Positions 16,093 through 22,630 of a stretch of 28,898 nt of DNA are shown one piece after another. The stretch is taken from positions 1-28,898 of the forward strand of contig CALAEX010000157.1 in NCBI GenBank assembly GCA_937891165.1, in the 5' to 3' direction. A program made the translations under genes and the position numbers. The stretch comes from an uncultured Lachnospiraceae bacterium. Its GTDB lineage: Bacteria; Bacillota; Clostridia; Lachnospirales; Lachnospiraceae. The notes under the pieces are model-generated. The model saw only the letters and a program-made list of their open reading frames with translations. It ran no database searches and was not told the DNA's origin. The number at the start of each line of letters is the position of its first letter. Position 1 is the first letter of the stretch.

Positions 16093-16214
16093 TACTCCAG
16101 TTAGAATACAAATTGGACACGCTCTCGCTCGAGACGTAGTCCCACTAAGCTCGAAACTACCTCGCTAAGTGGGAACGTCTCTTTACGATCCTTTTTTGTA
16201 TTCTAACTGGAGTA
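16093..16214. repeat. Nested palindromic element 1 with structured core
   Basis: The outer arms are perfect 20-bp inverted repeats (16093-16112 with 16195-16214). Inside, GAGACGT (16131-16137), an AG bulge and TCCC (16140-16143) pair with GGGA (16171-16174) and ACGTCTC (16175-16181), leaving a 27-base loop (16144-16170). A GGA (16115-16117) can pair with TCC (16189-16191) between arms and core. The segment 16115-16131 and the loop are closely matched, in reverse orientation, in element 2. It carries no open reading frame. It could be a structured RNA, a DNA cruciform, or a miniature mobile element. Confidence 0.75.
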
Positions 16215-16279
16215 AAACATTTGTTAAGGTTTTTTAAATAGTATAGGAAAAAAGCGTAAGTTTTTAATAGGTAAATATG

Positions 16280-16487
16280 ATAAGAGGATGTTGCAAAATA
16301 AAGTCAATATAGCCAAAGCTTTTGTTTTATTTCATATCTGACAAGGACCGTTTAGAAACGGCAGTCCTTGGCGAGGTTCTTTCGAGCCTAGTACTGTTCC
16401 GTTTCGCCACGAGCGAAAGCGTGTCCTAGAAGATATGAAATAAAATAAGGCTTTTAGCTATTCTGCAACATCCCCTTATTTTTTTTT
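16280..16487. repeat. Nested palindromic element 2, homologous core in opposite orientation, ending in a T-run
   Basis: The outer arms (16280-16300 with 16459-16479) match at 19 of 21 positions, and the right arm is followed by nine T residues (16479-16487), so it can act as a terminator on the plus strand. A second perfect stem is 16325-16339 with 16431-16445. Read on the minus strand, the core repeats the plan of element 1: GAAACGG (16399-16405), an AA bulge and CAGT pair with ACTG and CCGTTTC (16355-16361) around a 27-base loop (16366-16392). The terminal GGATGTTGCA motif recalls the GTTGCAAA ends of some insertion sequences, but no transposase gene is present. Confidence 0.75.
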
Positions 16488-16567
16488 GAAAATAGAAAAA
16501 AGTATGCATGTCTTTTTTCTTCCTTTCATAAGATAGGACAAGAAGAAATTTAGAAAGGAAGTATAGA

Positions 16568-17494
16568 ATGTCTTCTGAGTTATATAAAATATTTCCAGTT
16601 AAGTTAAGAGAAAGATTACTTGGAATTGATTTCATGGGAGAGGGATATACGGAACTGCGGTTTCGGTGTAATGGTCCGGTGACGTTATTGCGGGGTAGAG
16701 AAGAATATTTTTTACATAGTTATGGTGGGTTGACAAGGGAACTAGAGAAAGCTTATTTCGTCTCTGTCAATGAAATTAGAGAAATGATGGAGTATATTAG
16801 TAATTTTTCTCTCTATGCTTATGAAGAAGAACTTCGGCAAGGGTTTTTAACCATACAAGGTGGACATAGAGTGGGAGTATGTGGAAAAACTGTTATACAA
16901 GATGGGAATATTCAAACGATTCGTAATATTTCTTTTTTAAATATTCGTTTAGCAAGAGAAAAGAAGGGGTGTGCAAAAAAGGTAATGCCATTTTTGTTTG
17001 AGGGAGAACGGTTATGTCATACATTGATTATTTCTCCTCCGGGGTTTGGAAAGACAACGCTACTTCGAGATATGATACGGGAAGTATCGGAAGGAACGAA
17101 AGAAAGGAGAGGGAAAAAAGTGGGTGTTGTAGATGAGCGTTCAGAGATAGCAGCGTGTTATTATGGAGTTCCACAGAACGACTTAGGAATTCGTACCGAT
17201 GTATTAGATGGTTGTCCTAAAACCGTAGGGATAGAAGTACTATTACGGTCGATGTCTCCAGAAGTGATTGCATTAGATGAATTAGGGGGAGAAAAAGAAA
17301 TAGCATTGATTGAAAAATCTATTTCTTGTGGATGTAGTATTTTGGCTACCGTTCATGGAGAAAACAAAAAGCAGTGGTTTGAAGAAGGAGGTATTCGTTT
17401 GTTTGAACGGTATGTATTTTTAAAGAGAGGGGAATATCCTGGAATGATTGAATCCATTTGTAATAGGCAAGGAGAGGAGGTAAGAGAACATTGA
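16568..17494 (+). CDS. spoIIIAA: Stage III sporulation protein AA, ATPase
   Basis: SpoIIIAA is the secretion-type ATPase of the mother-cell complex that, with SpoIIQ, links mother cell and forespore. The 308-residue product shows Walker A as PPGFGKTTL (residues 157-165), Walker B as VIALDELGG (from 233) and the ILATVHG motif after it. The conserved QGGHRVGVCGK segment precedes the nucleotide site. GGAAG 6 bases before ATG 16568 fixes the start. It heads an unbroken eight-gene spoIIIA operon. CATAAGAT at 16527-16534 could be part of a sigma-E -10 element, as expected for this operon, but no good -35 was found. The GTPase-like signature and gene order leave little doubt. Confidence 0.95.
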   Translation: MSSELYKIFPVKLRERLLGIDFMGEGYTELRFRCNGPVTLLRGREEYFLHSYGGLTRELEKAYFVSVNEIREMMEYISNFSLYAYEEELRQGFLTIQGGHRVGVCGKTVIQDGNIQTIRNISFLNIRLAREKKGCAKKVMPFLFEGERLCHTLIISPPGFGKTTLLRDMIREVSEGTKERRGKKVGVVDERSEIAACYYGVPQNDLGIRTDVLDGCPKTVGIEVLLRSMSPEVIALDELGGEKEIALIEKSISCGCSILATVHGENKKQWFEEGGIRLFERYVFLKRGEYPGMIESICNRQGEEVREH

Positions 17495-18009
17495 TAAAAT
17501 GGATAGGAGCAGTTTTAGTGATGGTATCTGCTTATGCAATAGGAAGTCTTTTGGCTGGTCAAATTAAAGAAAGAGAGAAATGGTTAAAAGAAATAAAAGT
17601 TACGTTGTTTTTATTACAAGGGGAGTTGGAGTATCATCAAATCCCTTTTCCAGAAGCATTACAATTGGTAGGAGAGAGGCATGGAGGCAATTTAAAACAG
17701 TTTTTATGTGAGTTAAGTGAGAATTTAAAAAAGAAAGAAGGAAGTAGTTTACAGGAGCTTTGGAGAGAATATGCGAATCGTTTTTTTAAAACAAGTTCTT
17801 TAACAAAAGAACAAAAGGAAGAATTTGCAGAATTGGGTGTTTATTTTATGGAAGCAGACCGTGTAGCAAGAAAAAATGCGATAGAGTTTTATTTAAGTCG
17901 TTTAGAAGAAGAAATTGTACAACTTAGAGAAACAGGGGCGGACAAGGCATATTTGTATCGTATGCTTGGAATGCTTGGAGGAATGTTTCTTTTAATTTTG
18001 GTGTTATAG
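17491..18009 (+). CDS. spoIIIAB: Stage III sporulation protein AB
   Basis: This 172-residue protein starts with a hydrophobic segment (WIGAVLVMVSAYAIGSLLA) and ends with another (MLGMLGGMFLLILVL), with a helical middle, as in SpoIIIAB, which resembles the GspF-type platform of secretion systems. The start is TTG 17491, which overlaps the previous stop (TTGA); a strong AGGAGG (17475-17480) lies 10 bases upstream and no in-frame ATG is nearby. The overlap suggests translational coupling to spoIIIAA. It is made in the mother cell after engulfment in known spore formers. Confidence 0.92.
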   Translation: MIKWIGAVLVMVSAYAIGSLLAGQIKEREKWLKEIKVTLFLLQGELEYHQIPFPEALQLVGERHGGNLKQFLCELSENLKKKEGSSLQELWREYANRFFKTSSLTKEQKEEFAELGVYFMEADRVARKNAIEFYLSRLEEEIVQLRETGADKAYLYRMLGMLGGMFLLILVL

Positions 18010-18034
18010 ATGTTTTACAAATAAGGAGGATGGT

Positions 18035-18229
18035 ATGACAATACAGATGATTTTTAAAATTGCAGCGGTAGGAATTTTAGTATCGGTGCTCAATCAAGTA
18101 TTAAAACATTCTGGAAGAGAAGACCAAGCCTATTTAGTAAGTTTAGCAGGATTACTTCTTGTATTGTTTTGGATTATTCCTTATGTGGCAGAATTATTCT
18201 CTACGATACAGACATTATTTCAGTTGTAA
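18035..18229 (+). CDS. spoIIIAC: Stage III sporulation protein AC
   Basis: A 64-residue, two-helix membrane protein (MIFKIAAVGILVSVLNQVL, then a second helix near LLLVLFWIIPYVAELF) of the length and pattern of SpoIIIAC. AAGGAGG lies about 6 bases before ATG 18035. It is followed 12 bases later by spoIIIAD, with which it shares sequence similarity in other spore formers. Both are small membrane components of the SpoIIIA complex. Confidence 0.94.
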   Translation: MTIQMIFKIAAVGILVSVLNQVLKHSGREDQAYLVSLAGLLLVLFWIIPYVAELFSTIQTLFQL

Positions 18230-18241
18230 GGGGAGAATTTT

Positions 18242-18619
18242 ATGTTAAGGACAGCATTACTTGGAATTCTTACAATTATTATTGCGATGGCAATGAATCA
18301 AGGAAAAGCAGAATTTGCAACCTTTGTATCTTTTACAGGAAGTATTTTAATTGCATGGATTGCCATACAGCTATTACAAGGAATTACGGGAAGTTTAGAA
18401 CGAGTAGAACGGTTGTTATCTGGAGAAATGGAGTATATTGCACTGTTGATGAAAATGATAGGAGTTACTTATATTTCAGAATTTGCTTCTTCTTTATGTC
18501 GAGATGCAGGATATTCTACAGTAGCAGGACAAATTGAGTTAGTAGGGAAATTGAGTATACTTACGATTGGAATGCCAATTGTATTCGCTTTGTTTGAGTT
18601 GATGGCTACATTAGCATAA
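18242..18619 (+). CDS. spoIIIAD: Stage III sporulation protein AD
   Basis: This 125-residue membrane protein has about four hydrophobic helices and the typical run LLKMIGVTYISEFASSLCRD-like segment (here MKMIGVTYISEFASSLCRD), followed by a hydrophobic C-terminus. GGGGAG about 7 bases before ATG 18242 supports the start. Length and position between spoIIIAC and spoIIIAE match the standard operon. It is a membrane component of the SpoIIIA-SpoIIQ channel. Confidence 0.94.
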   Translation: MLRTALLGILTIIIAMAMNQGKAEFATFVSFTGSILIAWIAIQLLQGITGSLERVERLLSGEMEYIALLMKMIGVTYISEFASSLCRDAGYSTVAGQIELVGKLSILTIGMPIVFALFELMATLA

Positions 18620-18639
18620 AAAGATAGGAAGGAAAGAAG

Positions 18640-19680
18640 ATGGAGGAACTGCAACTAGATTATTCTGAACTTCAAAAAACAATAGAAAAGCTATTGCCAA
18701 AAGAATTTCCTCTTTCTTTTGAACAATTAATAGAGCGTTTGGTAAGTGGAGAGGCAGTAGGATTACAGCAAATAGGAAAAGAAATTGGGACATGGTTATT
18801 ACAATCTATTACGTTTCCTATAGAGCAAGGGATGAGGTTGTTGTTTCTTATTTTATTTTCTGCCTTATTTTCTAATTTATCTAAGGCGTTTGCAAGAGAT
18901 AGCACTTCTCATTTTGGCTTTTTATGTGTGTATTTTTTAATGGCAGTACAAGCAGCACTAGGATTTACAACATCGCTTCAAATTGTAAAAGAAGGTTTAG
19001 CAAATTTATGTACGTTTGTCAGCGTTTTGTTACCAATCTATTGTATTAGTATTGCATTTGTAACAGGAAGTATAACAGCAGTAGGATATTATCAGGGAAC
19101 GGCTTTTTTACTTACGTTTTTTCAATATTTAGCAAATTATTGTTTAATTCCATTAAGTCAAGTATATTTAATGCTTTCTTTTGCTTCTTGTATGCAGAAA
19201 AAGCCAATGTTAGACAAATTATTAGGATTGATTGTTAGTTTATTTTCGTGGATACGAAAAACATTGTTTGGAATTGCATTTGCCTTTGGAGCAGTACAAG
19301 GAGTTTTATGTCCTGCGATTGATAATTTAAAGAAAACAGCCCTAATGCGTTCTGCGTCTGCAATACCAGTGGTTGGTTCATTTATTGATGGAATGTGGGA
19401 AACCGTACTTGGGGCAGGAACTGTATTAAAAAATGCGGTAGGAATTGGAGGAGTGTTACTATTATTTTTGATTGGTGCAATACCATTAGCTAATTTAGGG
19501 TTACAATGTTTGATGTATCGAATTTTGGCAGCAGTAACCGAGCCTGTCACACAGGAAATGACAGGACACTTTTTAAGTCATGCAGGAACAGCACAAAAAT
19601 TGTTATTGGAGTCTTTATTTCTTGGAATGATTTTATTTTTATTGTTATTAGTTGTAATGACAAGGATTACAACGGCATGA
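18640..19680 (+). CDS. spoIIIAE: Stage III sporulation protein AE, without the usual signal peptide
   Basis: SpoIIIAE is the large polytopic subunit of the SpoIIIA complex. The 346-residue product has about seven hydrophobic segments and the conserved stretch around KKTALMRSASAIPVVGSFID. GGAAGGAAAG immediately upstream supports ATG 18640. The family is usually near 390-400 residues with an N-terminal signal sequence; here the protein starts directly with the soluble helical region (ELQLDYSELQKTIEKLLP), and the gap behind spoIIIAD has no room for the missing part. The loss may be a lineage feature, with the first membrane helix taking over membrane insertion. Confidence 0.92.
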   Translation: MEELQLDYSELQKTIEKLLPKEFPLSFEQLIERLVSGEAVGLQQIGKEIGTWLLQSITFPIEQGMRLLFLILFSALFSNLSKAFARDSTSHFGFLCVYFLMAVQAALGFTTSLQIVKEGLANLCTFVSVLLPIYCISIAFVTGSITAVGYYQGTAFLLTFFQYLANYCLIPLSQVYLMLSFASCMQKKPMLDKLLGLIVSLFSWIRKTLFGIAFAFGAVQGVLCPAIDNLKKTALMRSASAIPVVGSFIDGMWETVLGAGTVLKNAVGIGGVLLLFLIGAIPLANLGLQCLMYRILAAVTEPVTQEMTGHFLSHAGTAQKLLLESLFLGMILFLLLLVVMTRITTA

Positions 19681-19708
19681 AACGATAGGATATAGAAAGA
19701 AGGGAATT

Positions 19709-20275
19709 ATGGAGTGGATTCGTAATATTTCTTTATTCTTAGTATTATCAGGACTTTTATTGGAACTGATAGCGGATACAAAGTATTATAAATTTGCTCA
19801 ATGGGTAGCAGGTACGATTTTATTATTGCAGTTTATACAACCATTTACAAATATAGAATCTTTATGGAGCAAATTTATGGTTTCTTTTCAATCATTTGAT
19901 TATGCTATGGAAACAGATAAAGTAGTAGAAGAATTATATAAGATGGAAGAACAGACGGAAAATACGGTACTATTACATTATAAAACAGTTATTTCAGAAC
20001 AGATAGAACAAATATTGCAAAAAAGTGAATTGCAACTAGAACAAGTAGAGTTAGAAATTAAGCAAACAGGTGAAATTGAATGGATGAAAGTAAGGGCAGT
20101 ATATCAAGATAAAAAAGAGATAGTGAAAGAAATAGAAATTCCAAAGGTTATAGTAGAAAAACCAATAGAGAAGGAAAAGCTTTCTCCTATAGAGCTTTAT
20201 ATTCAGGATTGTTTAGCGGAATTTTATCAAATAGATAAGAATAAAATAGAAGTGGTAATACAAGAAGTAAACTAA
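19709..20275 (+). CDS. spoIIIAF: Stage III sporulation protein AF
   Basis: This 188-residue protein has two N-terminal membrane helices (IRNISLFLVLSGLLLELIA and YKFAQWVAGTILLLQFIQPF) followed by a soluble, charged domain. The conserved C-terminal sequence of the family reads ELYIQDCLAEFYQI, near the end. In the SpoIIIA complex, AF carries a ring-building-like soluble domain. AAGGG about 6 bases before ATG 19709 supports the start. The gene lies 28 bases after spoIIIAE and 29 bases before spoIIIAG. Confidence 0.92.
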   Translation: MEWIRNISLFLVLSGLLLELIADTKYYKFAQWVAGTILLLQFIQPFTNIESLWSKFMVSFQSFDYAMETDKVVEELYKMEEQTENTVLLHYKTVISEQIEQILQKSELQLEQVELEIKQTGEIEWMKVRAVYQDKKEIVKEIEIPKVIVEKPIEKEKLSPIELYIQDCLAEFYQIDKNKIEVVIQEVN

Positions 20276-20304
20276 ATTGACTGCCACTTTGGAATGGAGA
20301 TTGT

Positions 20305-20868
20305 ATGAATCTAGGGGAGCAGGCAAAACAATGGAAAGAAAAAATTCAAAGTTTAGGAGTAAAAGAATGGGTAACATTTTTAATTATAGGAGTATGTTGT
20401 TTTATTCTTGTATTGCCAACAAAGACAGAAGAGGTAGAGCCAATAGAGGAAAATAGAAATAGAGAGGAGGAAATGATAACAGAAGAGGATTATGTAACAA
20501 AATTAGAACAACGATTGGTGGAATTACTTTCTTGTGTCAAAGATGTAGGAATGGTAAAAGTAATGATTACGGTAGAAAGTACAACAAGGAAAAGTGTTTT
20601 GCAAGATGGAACAAAAGAAACAGAACAGAGTACAGAAAGAGATAGTGCAGGAGGCAGTAGAATGTCAGAAAGTACAAGGACGGATGGAACAACCGTGTTT
20701 TCTCAAAATCAACCATATGTACTTTCTGAAACATATCCAGAAGTAACAGGAGTTGTAGTAATTGCACAAGGAAGCGGAAAGGGAACTGTAGATTATGATA
20801 TTTTAAATGCAGTACAGGTACTATTTGATGTTCCAGCGCATAGAATTAAAATAATGAAAATGAAATAA
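20305..20868 (+). CDS. spoIIIAG: Stage III sporulation protein AG
   Basis: SpoIIIAG forms the large ring of the SpoIIIA-SpoIIQ channel in the intermembrane space. The 187-residue product has one N-terminal membrane helix (WVTFLIIGVCCFILVLP) and a ring-building domain: YVTKLEQRLVELLSCVKDVG, a Ser/Thr-rich insertion, then PEVTGVVVIAQGSG and a final helix NAVQVLFDVPAHRI. All are typical of the family. GGAG 5-7 bases before ATG 20305 supports the start. Confidence 0.95.
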   Translation: MNLGEQAKQWKEKIQSLGVKEWVTFLIIGVCCFILVLPTKTEEVEPIEENRNREEEMITEEDYVTKLEQRLVELLSCVKDVGMVKVMITVESTTRKSVLQDGTKETEQSTERDSAGGSRMSESTRTDGTTVFSQNQPYVLSETYPEVTGVVVIAQGSGKGTVDYDILNAVQVLFDVPAHRIKIMKMK

Positions 20869-20896
20869 TATGCCAGCAGGCAGGAATGGAGTAAGA

Positions 20897-21580
20897 ATGA
20901 AACGGATTTTTAAGAAAAACCAGATTATTATTACCGCATTAGCACTAATGATATGTGCTGCAGGATATTTGCAGTTTTCCAATCCAGTAGAAGATACAAG
21001 TAATGAAACTCTTTATTTTGATATGGCAGAGTTAGAAGATGATAGTACAGGAGGAATGACAATTAAAGTAGGTTCTGCTGCACAAGAAGATGCAGAACAA
21101 AAAAATATAAGTGATGCAGCAGATATTACAGTATCTGGAGAAAGTGCAGACGTAGCAGAGAAAGAGGATACAGAAGAAAACCATCAAGTAGGAGATGCTG
21201 TTATGGTAAGTACAACCATTCAAAATAATTTTACGGTTAATGCTAGATTGGAGAGAGAACAGCGTCGAGCACAAAGTAAAGAAAGTTTGATGTCTATTAT
21301 TGAAAGTGAAACAATTAGTGAAGAACAAAAGCAAGAAGCAATAGAAACTTTAGTAAATTTAACAACGATTGCAGAAAAAGAAAATGCAGCAGAACTTTTA
21401 TTAGAAGCAAAAGGATTTTCTGACCCAATTGTGAATATTGTGGAAAATGAAGTAGATGTTGTCATCAATGCAACAAGTGTTACAGACCAGCAAGTTGCTC
21501 AAATAGAGGATATTGTGACAAGAAAAACTGGTTTTGAACCAAAAGATATTACAATTACAGCAGCGATTCAAGAAGATTAG
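20897..21580 (+). CDS. spoIIIAH: Stage III sporulation protein AH
   Basis: SpoIIIAH spans the mother-cell membrane and binds SpoIIQ of the forespore. ATG 20897 is chosen (227 residues) because GGAG (20888-20891) lies 5 bases upstream; the in-frame ATG at 20870 overlaps the end of the spoIIIAG region and has no site. The protein has one N-terminal membrane helix (IIITALALMICAAGYLQF), an acidic linker, then a long helix (LEREQRRAQSKESLMSII) and the YscJ-like ring domain ending in TRKTGFEPKDITITA. It closes the spoIIIA operon; a new promoter follows at once. Confidence 0.95.
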   Translation: MKRIFKKNQIIITALALMICAAGYLQFSNPVEDTSNETLYFDMAELEDDSTGGMTIKVGSAAQEDAEQKNISDAADITVSGESADVAEKEDTEENHQVGDAVMVSTTIQNNFTVNARLEREQRRAQSKESLMSIIESETISEEQKQEAIETLVNLTTIAEKENAAELLLEAKGFSDPIVNIVENEVDVVINATSVTDQQVAQIEDIVTRKTGFEPKDITITAAIQED

Positions 21581-21596
21581 AATACATAAAAAAGAC

Positions 21597-21625
21597 TTTG
21601 CAAAATGGATAGAGTTTGATATAAT
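21597..21625 (+). promoter_or_regulatory. Sigma-A-type promoter ahead of asp23
   Basis: TTTGCA (21597-21602), 17 bases, and a consensus TATAAT (21620-21625) with TTTG just ahead of the -10. This separates vegetative expression of asp23 and the genes after it from the sporulation operon upstream. The start of transcription should be near 21632. Confidence 0.7.
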
Positions 21626-21681
21626 AGACAAAAGGAGAAGATAACTTGGTGCATGTTGTGCCAGATAGGAGGATACAAAAA

Positions 21682-22068
21682 ATGTCAGTAGAAAATGTAA
21701 ATGATTATGTAGAAGAACAGGAATTTACTTCTGAAGTAAAAATTGCAGGTGATGTAATTGCAACAATTGCAGGTCTTGCAGCAACAGAGGTGGAGGGAAT
21801 TGCTTCCATGCAGGGCAACTTGACCAATGAATTGGTAGGCAGATTAGGAATGAAAAATTTAACCAAAGGCGTTACGATTGAATTTGAAGAAGATGGTACT
21901 TCGGTTCATGTAGCATTAGCTGTTATTATGAAATATGGATATAGCATTCCAAAAACTTGTAAGGCAGTACAAGACCGTGTAAAGAGTGCAATTGAAAATA
22001 TGGCAGGATTAAAGGTATTAGATGTCAATATTAAAATTGTAGGTGTAAATACAGAAACAGAAAATTAG
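21682..22068 (+). CDS. Asp23/Gls24 family envelope stress protein
   Basis: The 128-residue product has the Asp23 fold signature: VKIAGDVIATIAGLAATEVEG near the N-terminus and VHVALAVIMKYGYSIPKTC, then VQDRVKSAIENMAGL and a closing NIKIVGV strand. ATG 21682 is chosen because AGGAGG (21667-21672) lies 9 bases upstream; the in-frame TTG at 21646 precedes that site. Asp23 proteins are abundant, membrane-associated proteins tied to cell-envelope homeostasis. In Clostridia this gene commonly sits between spoIIIAH and nusB, as here, which supports the call. Confidence 0.92.
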   Translation: MSVENVNDYVEEQEFTSEVKIAGDVIATIAGLAATEVEGIASMQGNLTNELVGRLGMKNLTKGVTIEFEEDGTSVHVALAVIMKYGYSIPKTCKAVQDRVKSAIENMAGLKVLDVNIKIVGVNTETEN

Positions 22069-22078
22069 AAAAATTTGT

Positions 22079-22108
22079 GTCAGGTGGAGCTTGCAAGTTC
22101 CATCTGAC
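22079..22108. repeat. Strong hairpin between asp23 and nusB
   Basis: The 30 bases form a self-complementary stem (GTCAGGTGGAGCTTG with CAAGTTCCATCTGAC) with two G-T wobbles. No T-run follows on the plus strand, so full termination is unlikely. A processing or attenuation hairpin that lowers nusB expression relative to asp23 is plausible. The remaining 113 bases up to nusB show a 7-bp ATTACAA/TTGTAAT repeat (22154-22160, 22194-22200) and no clear promoter. Confidence 0.55.
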
Positions 22109-22221
22109 AAATTATGATAGTAGTTATTTGGTTATGAGCAAGTAACGAGGTAGATTACAAATATCCGATGGATTTTATTTTATAAGAAAGACCTTGTAAT
22201 AGGTACAGGTGGAGAGAAACT

Positions 22222-22623
22222 ATGACGAAGCGTGAAGAAAGAGAACATCTGTTTAAAATGTTATTTTGTAAGGACTTTCATGATATGGAAGAATTAAAAG
22301 AACAGATGGCATTATATCAAGAACAGCAAGAAGGTATTACAGTCGAAGAATTTATTCCAGTTCGTAAAAAGTTAGAAGCTATTATAGAAGCAGAAGGAAG
22401 TATTGATATGATTCTTTCAAATGCTGCTAGTGGTTGGAAATTAAATCGTATGGGAAAGGCCGAACTTGCGATTCTTCGTATTGCTGTATATGAAATGCGT
22501 TATGATAAAGAAGTGCCAGATAAAGTTGCTATCAATGAAGCAGTAGAACTTGCAAAGAAGTATGGCAATGAGGCATCTTCTGGTTTTGTGAATGGAGTGT
22601 TAGCTAAGATAATAGAAAAGTAG
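22222..22623 (+). CDS. nusB: Transcription antitermination factor NusB
   Basis: NusB binds boxA RNA with NusE (S10) and prevents premature termination in rRNA operons. The 133-residue, all-helical product has the conserved start TKREEREHLFKMLFC and the C-terminal signature MGKAELAILRIAVYEMRY, then KVAINEAVELAKKYG and FVNGVLAKI. Length is normal. GGTGGAG about 6 bases before ATG 22222 supports the start. It begins the nusB-xseA-xseB-ispA-dxs-tlyA-nadK gene train. Confidence 0.97.
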   Translation: MTKREEREHLFKMLFCKDFHDMEELKEQMALYQEQQEGITVEEFIPVRKKLEAIIEAEGSIDMILSNAASGWKLNRMGKAELAILRIAVYEMRYDKEVPDKVAINEAVELAKKYGNEASSGFVNGVLAKIIEK

Positions 22624-22630
22624 GTTTGTA

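Noticed and set aside
16093..16487. CRISPR array or tRNA cluster in the gene-free gap
   Set aside because: The repetition is inverted and nested, not direct and regularly spaced, and no tRNA-like cloverleaf with a CCA-end or T-loop motif was found.
18169..18537. A 122-codon open frame spanning the end of spoIIIAC and most of spoIIIAD
   Set aside because: It is out of frame with two well-recognised genes, has no ribosome binding site of its own, and its translation is low-complexity with no family resemblance.
22154..22200. ATTACAA/TTGTAAT inverted repeat before nusB
   Set aside because: Seven bases with a 33-base gap in AT-rich DNA is expected by chance, and no promoter lies near it.
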